A DNA stretch of 44,596 nt from Clostridia bacterium (lineage in GTDB: Bacteria; Bacillota; Clostridia; Oscillospirales; UBA644). Below, in pieces: positions 33,540 through 38,842 of the stretch. Each line of letters starts with the position of its first letter. The stretch's first letter is position 1. The stretch is from positions 1 through 44,596 of the forward strand of contig JAGAPC010000024.1 of assembly GCA_017623475.1 (NCBI GenBank), written 5' to 3'. A program made the position numbers and the translations under genes. Under the pieces are notes generated by a model. It saw only the letters and a program-made list of their open reading frames with translations, was not told where the DNA came from and did not search any database.

Positions 33540-33568
33540 ATTATACTCAATTTTTGAGTAAAAGTCAA
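33540..33568 (-). promoter_or_regulatory. Distal promoter of the polysaccharide locus
   Basis: On the minus strand TTGACT (33563-33568), 17-nt spacer, TATAAT (33540-33545). The spacer consists almost wholly of the XRE-gene palindrome ACTCAA-N3-TTGAGT, so repressor binding would block it. Transcripts from here would run through the proximal promoter to the first glycosyltransferase with a leader of about 330 nt; no supported gene lies in 33211-33539. Confidence 0.75.
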
Positions 33569-33622
33569 TACTCAAAAATTGAATATGATACAATAGTCAA
33601 AGAAACGTCACAATTTTTGAAT
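33545..33622 (+). promoter_or_regulatory. Three operator-like palindromes and extended -10 promoter of the XRE gene
   Basis: ACTCAA-TTT-TTGAGT at 33545-33559 (perfect), ACTCAA-AAA-TTGAAT at 33570-33584 (one mismatch) and a degenerate TCACAA-TTT-TTGAAT at 33608-33622. A rightward extended -10, TGA-TACAAT (33589-33594), lies just after the second copy, and the third is in the leader of the regulator gene. This is the layout of an autorepressed divergent control region. Confidence 0.75.
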
Positions 33623-33641
33623 CGCAGGGAGGACGGGTATT

Positions 33642-33854
33642 TTGGATTACAGAGTCAGAATGAGAAATTTGAGGGAAGACCGAGACCTGACGCAAGCGCA
33701 GTTAGGGAAGCTTTTGAACAAATCGCAGCAGGGATACAACCACATTGAATCGGGGCGGGCGGAATTAAAAATTGACGACCTGATTGCGCTGTGCGATTTT
33801 TATCAGGTTTCGGCGGATTACCTCATCGGAAGAACCGAAAAGAAGAACGGATAA
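33642..33854 (+). CDS. XRE family transcriptional regulator
   Basis: A 70-residue Cro/CI-type helix-turn-helix protein with no extra domain. RMRNLREDRDLTQAQLGKLL and NKSQQGYNHIESGRAEL form the HTH (about 5-45), and VSADYLIGRTEKKNG is the usual end of such minimal repressors. It starts at TTG 33642, nine bases after GGGAGG. It is divergent to the polysaccharide locus with repeated palindromes between them, so it probably represses itself and the distal polysaccharide promoter. No inducer domain is seen, so relief of repression would need another factor. Confidence 0.9.
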   Translation: MDYRVRMRNLREDRDLTQAQLGKLLNKSQQGYNHIESGRAELKIDDLIALCDFYQVSADYLIGRTEKKNG

Positions 33855-33857
33855 AAA

Positions 33858-33889
33858 CAAAAAAAACGGCTGAATATTCAGTCGTTTTT
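33858..33889 (+). terminator. Terminator after the XRE gene
   Basis: AAAACGGCTGAA pairs with TTCAGTCGTTTT (one G-T), closed by T6; A-rich on the other side, so it may also serve the convergent MaoC gene. Confidence 0.88.
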
Positions 33890-33922
33890 TCTTTTAATAT
33901 AGATTGTTTTATTGTAGCAATT

Positions 33923-34351
33923 TTAAATCCGACAACGGACAACTCCCTCGGTGACGTCGGTGAGAACCGTCTCCCCTTTTTGGTTGCGGATCGTGATTGA
34001 AATTTCAACGATTCCGTTGAATCGGTTCCGACGGGTGACGTTGATAATCCGAGCAGTTCCGGACAAAACATCCCCGGGATAGACCGGTTTTACAAATTCA
34101 ACTTTCGTTGACTTTCCGGCGACCAGCTCATCGCCGAACAATTCCAGATCCACGAACTGCTTCCACACCACGAGAAAGGAATAAAGACCGGGAGAAATCA
34201 GCCCGCCGAACCGGGTATTTTTGGCGTATTCCTCGTCCAGATGAATGGCAAAGGGATCGTAGCGCCGGGCAAAGTCCAGCATCTCGTTCCGTTCAATTTC
34301 AGCCCCCGGAATTTCGTATTCCGTGCCGATTACAAAATTATCTAAATACAT
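33923..34351 (-). CDS. MaoC-like hot-dog dehydratase
   Basis: A 142-residue single hot-dog protein. DPFAIHLDEEYAKNTRFGGLISPGLYSF is read in pieces: the hydratase-2 motif with catalytic Asp and His (FAIHLDEEYA), then FGGLISPGLY; PVYPGDVLSGTARIINVTRR is the second family landmark. It should hydrate or dehydrate an acyl-CoA or act as a thioesterase-like protein; no fatty-acid gene is nearby to fix the substrate. The ATG follows AGAGGA. It begins 61 nt after the four-helix-bundle gene on the same strand. Confidence 0.88.
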   Translation of the reverse strand: MYLDNFVIGTEYEIPGAEIERNEMLDFARRYDPFAIHLDEEYAKNTRFGGLISPGLYSFLVVWKQFVDLELFGDELVAGKSTKVEFVKPVYPGDVLSGTARIINVTRRNRFNGIVEISITIRNQKGETVLTDVTEGVVRCRI

Positions 34352-34412
34352 CGCTTCCTCTGTTTCTGAACGTCCCGTAAACCTCGCTTCGCATCCCTGC
34401 GGAGAGAAGGTT

Positions 34413-34781
34413 TTACAGGGCTTCGGGGGTGGTTTTGTGAGTCTTTGCGGTTTTTATTGATGCAATCAACATTACTCGAATACTTGTACAAGCCGAATCA
34501 AGATTTTTGTAGGTTGATTCATCAATATAATTCGTTTTGTATAAAAGTTCAAGCCAATAACCTGTTTCATTAGCCTCTTTAAGAGCTATTTGGAGTTTTG
34601 AAACAAAATCCGCTTTTCCGTGGGCGTATTGTGCCTCGCGGATATTTGCACCAATAGAAGTGCCGCTTCTGCCAATTTGATTGGAAATTATGTTTTCCTT
34701 TTTGAGTTTTAGTTCCTTGACAAGGTTTATCATAGATACGGCGAAGTCCATAGATTGAACGGATAATTTATCGTCTCGCAT
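34413..34781 (-). CDS. Four-helix-bundle protein of the S23/Avd-like family
   Basis: A 122-residue helical protein. The family core is IGRSGTSIGANIREAQYAHG then KADFVSKLQIALKEANET and GYWLELL (about 37-82), followed by a last helix rich in Ile/Ala. Relatives are encoded in intervening sequences of bacterial 23S rRNA genes, and Avd of diversity-generating retroelements has the same fold; a basic face binds nucleic acid in Avd. No reverse transcriptase is in the window. The ATG at 34781 follows AGGTG; a TTG start 18 nt upstream is possible. It lies 51 nt downstream of hairpin array 2 on the same strand, behind tRNA-Thr and tRNA-Tyr. A small hairpin (CGCA-GGGA-TGCG) follows its stop. Confidence 0.93.
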   Translation of the reverse strand: MRDDKLSVQSMDFAVSMINLVKELKLKKENIISNQIGRSGTSIGANIREAQYAHGKADFVSKLQIALKEANETGYWLELLYKTNYIDESTYKNLDSACTSIRVMLIASIKTAKTHKTTPEAL

Positions 34782-34832
34782 ATCAGCACCTGCCTTCAAA
34801 TTTTAGTATGTCATAAACACAGTGATTTATAA

Positions 34833-35003
34833 ATGAAGCATTTGCTTCGCAAATATGAAGCGGCGGCTTTGCCCCCATGATGCAAATTCGCTTTGCGAAT
34901 TTATGAAGCGAAGCGTCCCTCATCGTGCCGTAGGCATACTTCATAACCGAAGGTTGCTTCATTAGCGTTAGCGACTTCATATTCCCGCAAGGGAACGCTT
35001 CAT
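34833..35003 (-). repeat. Hairpin array 2: ATGAAGC/T and GCTTCAT 7-mers alternating with mini-hairpins
   Basis: In the tRNA direction (minus strand) the order is: ATGAAGC, GTTCCC-TTGC-GGGAA, ATGAAGT, CGCTAACGCTA, ATGAAGC, AACC-TTC-GGTT, ATGAAGT, ATGCC-TAC-GGCA, centre ATGAGGGACGCTTC, GCTTCAT, AAATTCGC-AAA-GCGAATTT, GCATCAT, GGGGGC-AAA-GCCGCC, GCTTCAT, ATTTGC-GAA-GCAAAT, GCTTCAT. On the plus strand the left 7-mers are at 34833, 34855, 34877 and 34903 and the right ones at 34938, 34956, 34974 and 34997. The span of 171 nt, the 4+4 layout and the loop order match array 1. It lies between tRNA-Tyr and the four-helix-bundle gene. Confidence 0.9.
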
Positions 35004-35004
35004 T

Positions 35005-35052
35005 CCACCAAACAAAAGAGACTTGCGACAGCAAGTCTCTTTTGTTTGGTGG
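35005..35052 (-). terminator. 22-bp perfect hairpin at the tRNA-Tyr 3' end
   Basis: Arms 35005-35026 and 35031-35052 pair perfectly around a 4-nt loop. The inner part with TCTCTTTTGTTT on its 3' side looks like the tRNA terminator. The outer six base pairs use the discriminator, CCA and last acceptor bases of tRNA-Tyr itself, so the repeat includes an inverted copy of the tRNA end. Confidence 0.8.
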
Positions 35053-35131
35053 GCGAGGGTGGATTCGGACCACCGAAGCAAGATGCAACAGATTTACAGT
35101 CTGCCCCCTTTGGCCACTCGGGAACTCGCCC
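35047..35131 (-). tRNA. tRNA-Tyr (anticodon GTA)
   Basis: Acceptor GGGCGAG/CTCGCCC, long variable arm as expected for bacterial tRNA-Tyr, anticodon stem CAGA with loop CTGTAAA giving GTA, T arm GTCCGAATC, discriminator A and encoded CCA. 85 nt. Confidence 0.96.
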
Positions 35132-35165
35132 ATATTCAGTTCAGCGAGAAAAAGAGAAAAGATGG

Positions 35166-35241
35166 TGGAGCTGGTGGACGGATTTGAACCCCCGACCTGC
35201 TGATTACAAATCAGCTGCTCTACCAGCTGAGCTACACCAGC
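35166..35241 (-). tRNA. tRNA-Thr (anticodon TGT)
   Basis: Acceptor GCTGGTG/CACCAGC, D arm GCTCAGCTGGTAGAGC, anticodon loop TTTGTAA giving TGT, T arm GTTCAAATC, discriminator T and encoded CCA. First gene of a tRNA-Thr/tRNA-Tyr transcript, 34 nt before tRNA-Tyr. Confidence 0.97.
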
Positions 35242-35259
35242 ACTTTTTGACGCTTGACT

Positions 35260-35288
35260 ATTATATCACATATCGGATAAAAATGCAA
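35260..35288 (-). promoter_or_regulatory. Promoter of tRNA-Thr/tRNA-Tyr
   Basis: On the minus strand TTGCAT (35283-35288), 17-nt spacer and TATAAT (35260-35265) with TGTGA before the -10. No clear promoter lies between the tRNAs and the four-helix-bundle gene, so this one may drive the whole block. Confidence 0.85.
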
Positions 35289-35333
35289 GGGGGTATTTGT
35301 GAAAAATATTTTACATTTTAGTGATTCCGGAAA

Positions 35334-35362
35334 TTGACAAACCGATCTTAATATGGTATAAT
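35334..35362 (+). promoter_or_regulatory. Consensus promoter of the MFS-GDPD operon
   Basis: TTGACA at 35334-35339, 17-nt spacer, TATAAT at 35357-35362. Divergent to the tRNA-Thr promoter 45 bases away. Confidence 0.92.
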
Positions 35363-35425
35363 AGATTGGTAATCGTTGGATAATATAAAAGACACAAAAA
35401 TAACGATTCAAGAGAGGGCTTTGTT

Positions 35426-37000
35426 ATGAAGTTGAATTACAAGCGCACCATTCTCGTCGGATTTGCCTTTTTCCTGATCTGTGCCTTTTGGCAGATCTAC
35501 GACGTAACCATCGCCATGACCTTGACCAGCAAATTCGGCATGAGCCAGACGGCGTCGGGCATTATCATGGCGCTGGACAACATTCTGGCGTTGTTTATGC
35601 TGCCTTTGTTCGGGGGAATTTCCGACCGACACAAGGGAAAAAGCGGACGGCGCACCCCCTTCGTCCGCACCGGAACGATCCTGGCGGTCACCTTTTTGCT
35701 TTTGTTGTCCGTTGCAGATAACGTACAGTTGAAAAACATTGAAAAATACACGAAAATCAACGACGTTGCCACGATGGAAGTTATTTACGACGAGCAAAAA
35801 GATACGGTTTTGCAGACGCCAGAAGGGGTGGAATTCAAGCTTTCGGAATTATATACCAGGGAAGAATTCTCCCAACTGACCACCGAATCCAAAACCACGG
35901 AGATAAACAGCTTCGGCAGAGAGGTGGAGGTCAATCTCTACACCCGCCACGTGGTTCCTGCCCGACAGGCCTGTGCCGCCTCGGTAACCGCGCAAAGCCC
36001 CACGACGCTGATTTTATTTATCGGTATTTTGTTGCTTTTGTTGCTTTCCATGGCAACCTTCCGCACCCCTGCCGTCGCGCTGATGCCCGACGTAACGCTG
36101 AAGCCTTTGCGCTCCAAAGCAAACGCCGTAATCAACCTGATGGGGAACGCCGGGGGAATCATCGTCCTGGGGATCGGTTCTGTGCTGGCGATTTCCAAGG
36201 TAAAGAACGCCTATATGAGCTATACCGGCGTTTACGCGGTGGTCGGAGGTCTGATGCTGACCGCCTTGATCCTGTTCCTTTTGACGGTCAAGGAGCCCAA
36301 ATGGGTGGCGGAAATGCAGGCAGAAAGTCTCCGTCTGGGGATTGATAAGGAAGAAGAAAAGCCCGAAATCGGTGCGAAGAAAAAATTGGACAAGGCAAAA
36401 TTCCGCAGTTTGATCTTCATGCTGGCGTCTATCGTTTTGTGGTTTTTCGGATACAACGCCGTCACGTCCAAATATACGGTTTACGCCCAAAACGTATTGG
36501 ACAAGGACGCCACCACCACCTTGCTTTTGGCAAATATTGCCGCGATTATCGCCTATCTCCCCGTGGGGATGATCGCCTCGAAGATCGGACGGAAAAAGAC
36601 GATTTTGGCAGGGATCGTGATGTTGTTTACCGCCTTTTTCGGCGGATGCTTCATTACCGCATCCACCCCCTCCTGGCTGATGTCGATCATGTTCTGCCTT
36701 GCGGGCGTTGCCTGGGCGACGATCAACGTCAACTCCTTCCCCATGGTAGTGGAAATGTGTACCGGCGCCGACGTGGGGAAATACACCGGATACTACTACA
36801 CCGCGTCTATGGCAGCCCAATCCCTGACCCCCACCGTTTCGGGCTTGTTTATGGATAACGTAGCCATGACAAGCCTCTTCCCCTACGCCGCGATTTTCGT
36901 CGCCCTGTCCTTCGTCACCATGTTGTTCGTGAAGCACGGAGATTCCAGACCCGCGCCGAAAAAGAACGTCATGGAACAGTTTGAGGAGGATGCGGAATGA
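35426..37000 (+). CDS. MFS transporter with a 90-residue external loop
   Basis: A 524-residue major facilitator of the sugar-cation-symporter/SLC45-like type with about 12 helices. The cytoplasmic helix 2-3 motif is GGISDRHKGKSGRRTPF and the helix 8-9 counterpart is MIASKIGRKKT. Between helix 3 and helix 4, residues about 101-191 form a hydrophilic loop that by topology lies outside the cell; ordinary members have only a short turn there. PTTLILFIGILLLLLLSMAT is helix 4. The ATG follows GAGAGGG. It overlaps the phosphodiesterase gene by 4 nt (ATGA), suggesting uptake of a substrate or product of that enzyme. Substrate unknown. Confidence 0.88.
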   Translation: MKLNYKRTILVGFAFFLICAFWQIYDVTIAMTLTSKFGMSQTASGIIMALDNILALFMLPLFGGISDRHKGKSGRRTPFVRTGTILAVTFLLLLSVADNVQLKNIEKYTKINDVATMEVIYDEQKDTVLQTPEGVEFKLSELYTREEFSQLTTESKTTEINSFGREVEVNLYTRHVVPARQACAASVTAQSPTTLILFIGILLLLLLSMATFRTPAVALMPDVTLKPLRSKANAVINLMGNAGGIIVLGIGSVLAISKVKNAYMSYTGVYAVVGGLMLTALILFLLTVKEPKWVAEMQAESLRLGIDKEEEKPEIGAKKKLDKAKFRSLIFMLASIVLWFFGYNAVTSKYTVYAQNVLDKDATTTLLLANIAAIIAYLPVGMIASKIGRKKTILAGIVMLFTAFFGGCFITASTPSWLMSIMFCLAGVAWATINVNSFPMVVEMCTGADVGKYTGYYYTASMAAQSLTPTVSGLFMDNVAMTSLFPYAAIFVALSFVTMLFVKHGDSRPAPKKNVMEQFEEDAE

Positions 37001-37824
37001 CCTGGCTTTATCTTGCCGCCGGAATCCTATCCCTTTTCTGCGTACTATTTTTGATCTTCCTGTTTCTGATTAAACCCCGATCCCCCAAGCACCGCCCTGC
37101 CTACCGGGATTTCGTGGGGGTGGAATACGCGCATCGGGGATTACACGGAAAGACCGTGCCGGAAAATTCCCTGCGCGCCTTTGAAAAAGCCGTGGAACGG
37201 GGACTTGGCATCGAGTTGGATATTCAGCTTTCCAAGGACGGTCAGGTGGTGGTTTTTCACGATTTAACCCTGAACCGAGTGGCGGGCGTGGACGGAAGGG
37301 TTATCGACTACACGGCGGAAGAGCTGTCGAAAATGTCCCTGAACGGTCAGCCCGACGGCATCCCCACCCTGAAGCAGGTTTTGGAAGTGGTGGATGGAAA
37401 AATCCCCCTGATTATCGAAATGAAAATTCCCGGCTTCGATCTTTCGGTCTGCCCCAAGGCTTTTGAGATTTTAGACGATTACGCGGGGCGCTATTGCGTG
37501 GAATCCTTTCATCCCTTCGTGTTGGATTGGATGCGGAAAAACCGCCCGAATATCCTTCGGGGGCAGTTGTCGTCCGATTTCTTCAAGCACAAGGAGGGAG
37601 GCAATAAATTGCAACTTTTTGCGGTGAAAAACCTATTATTGAACGTCATCGCGAAACCCGACTTTATCGCCTACGACATTCGCTATCCCGAAACGGTTGC
37701 CTTCCGACTCTGCCGAGATTTCTGGAAGGCGTTCCCCATCGGATGGACGGTACGAACCAACGACGAGTTGACCCGGGCAAAGAAAGAATTCGACGCCTGG
37801 ATCTGTGAAGATATTTACGAATAA
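36997..37824 (+). CDS. Glycerophosphodiester phosphodiesterase family protein
   Basis: A 275-residue protein with one N-terminal membrane helix (about 3-28) and a GDPD TIM barrel. EYAHRGLHGKTVPENSLRAF carries the catalytic HRG and metal-binding Glu, GIELDIQLSKDGQVVVFHD the E-x-D metal pair and second His, and PLIIEMK the conserved Lys region. It hydrolyses glycerophosphodiesters or lipoteichoic-acid-type substrates, here probably anchored at the membrane. Its ATG overlaps the MFS stop. The third gene starts 11 nt downstream, so the three form an operon. Confidence 0.9.
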   Translation: MTWLYLAAGILSLFCVLFLIFLFLIKPRSPKHRPAYRDFVGVEYAHRGLHGKTVPENSLRAFEKAVERGLGIELDIQLSKDGQVVVFHDLTLNRVAGVDGRVIDYTAEELSKMSLNGQPDGIPTLKQVLEVVDGKIPLIIEMKIPGFDLSVCPKAFEILDDYAGRYCVESFHPFVLDWMRKNRPNILRGQLSSDFFKHKEGGNKLQLFAVKNLLLNVIAKPDFIAYDIRYPETVAFRLCRDFWKAFPIGWTVRTNDELTRAKKEFDAWICEDIYE

Positions 37825-37835
37825 AGGAGTTTGTT

Positions 37836-38780
37836 ATGATTAACGTCAGAGAAATCGAAAGCTACAAGGACTTTGGAAAGGTCGTCGCCCTGGACAACGG
37901 CACGGTGGAGGCTTACGTCACCGTGGACGTGGGTCCCCGAATCATCCGCTTCGGGTTGATCGGCGGTCAAAACTTCATGCAGGACGATCGGGAATTACTG
38001 GGCGGCGTGACCGACCAAAAATTCGAAGACTTTTTCGGCGAAGGGAAAAAGTGGGAAAATTTAGGCGGACACCGAATCTGGCTCTCCCCCGAATCGTACC
38101 CCGAAACCTACTATCCCGATTTGGATCCGGTAAAATACCGAGTAGAACCGGACGGCAAGACCGTTTCCTTCTTCGCACCCTTTGAAATGGAAAATTCCGT
38201 CTTCAAGGAAATGATCGTCACCCTGCCGGAGGACAAGGAAAACGCCCTTTTGGTAACCATGCGGGTTACGAATATCGGAGATAAACCGTTACGGTTTGCC
38301 ATTTGGGGGCTGACCGTGTCGGCGCAGGGGGGTACGGAGATCATTCCCATGAACACCGACGATACGGGGCTTCTTTCCAACCGCACCATTATGGTCTGGC
38401 CCTACACCAACCTGGGAGACGACCGGGTAACGTGGATGAACAAATACGTCACCCTGCGGCAGGATCCCACCGCCACCACCCCCTTCAAGCTGGGCTTTGA
38501 TCTGAAGGGCGGAAAAGTACATTATCTTCTCAACGGCGAGGTTTTCACGAAATTCCACATGACCCATCATCCCGACGCCGTGTATCCGGACAACGGCTGC
38601 TCCTTTGAGACCTACACCAACCCCAACTTTATCGAAATCGAAAGTCTGGCGCCCCTGTGCGACGTTGCCCCCGGAAGCAGAAGCGAGCTGACGGAGCTGT
38701 GGATGATTCAAAAATCTCCCGTGGAAAACCCCGATCTTTCTTCCGACGACGCCATTGATTCCTTCCTGGCACGGCTTTAA
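37836..38780 (+). CDS. Mutarotase-fold (DUF4380-like) carbohydrate-associated protein
   Basis: A 314-residue soluble protein rich in beta strands. VDVGPRIIRFGLIGGQNFM, LGGHRIWLSPE and AIWGLTVSAQGGTEIIPM resemble the galactose-mutarotase/aldose-epimerase-like superfamily in DUF4380 style; AHR-like GGHRIW is a typical substrate-binding loop. No catalytic assignment is possible. No signal peptide is seen, so it acts in the cytoplasm. The ATG follows AAAGGAG. Being last in an MFS-GDPD operon, it may act on the sugar or polyol moiety imported or released (inference). Confidence 0.72.
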   Translation: MINVREIESYKDFGKVVALDNGTVEAYVTVDVGPRIIRFGLIGGQNFMQDDRELLGGVTDQKFEDFFGEGKKWENLGGHRIWLSPESYPETYYPDLDPVKYRVEPDGKTVSFFAPFEMENSVFKEMIVTLPEDKENALLVTMRVTNIGDKPLRFAIWGLTVSAQGGTEIIPMNTDDTGLLSNRTIMVWPYTNLGDDRVTWMNKYVTLRQDPTATTPFKLGFDLKGGKVHYLLNGEVFTKFHMTHHPDAVYPDNGCSFETYTNPNFIEIESLAPLCDVAPGSRSELTELWMIQKSPVENPDLSSDDAIDSFLARL

Positions 38781-38809
38781 ACCAAAACGGTATTAAAAAC
38801 AAGATTAAA

Positions 38810-38832
38810 ACGCTCCCTGAAGCAGGGAGCGT
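38810..38832. terminator. Bidirectional terminator between convergent operons
   Basis: ACGCTCCCTG pairs perfectly with CAGGGAGCGT around AAG. A run of A precedes it and T-rich bases follow, so it can end both the MFS operon and the clpC operon. Confidence 0.88.
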
Positions 38833-38842
38833 ATTGCTTTAT

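Noticed and set aside
33207..33593. Open frame of up to 128 codons in the polysaccharide leader
   Set aside because: It would begin upstream of the distal transcription start, has no ribosome binding site at any ATG, and contains a whole promoter (33313-33341). A 99-codon version with hydrophobic stretches cannot be fully excluded.
34352..34412. Hairpin between the four-helix-bundle and MaoC genes as another array unit
   Set aside because: It has a CGCA-GGGA-TGCG hairpin near a GCTTC word, but there is no second 7-mer copy, so it cannot be called part of the array.
34413..34781. Four-helix-bundle gene as the Avd of a diversity-generating retroelement
   Set aside because: No reverse transcriptase, template repeat or variable repeat was found in the window.
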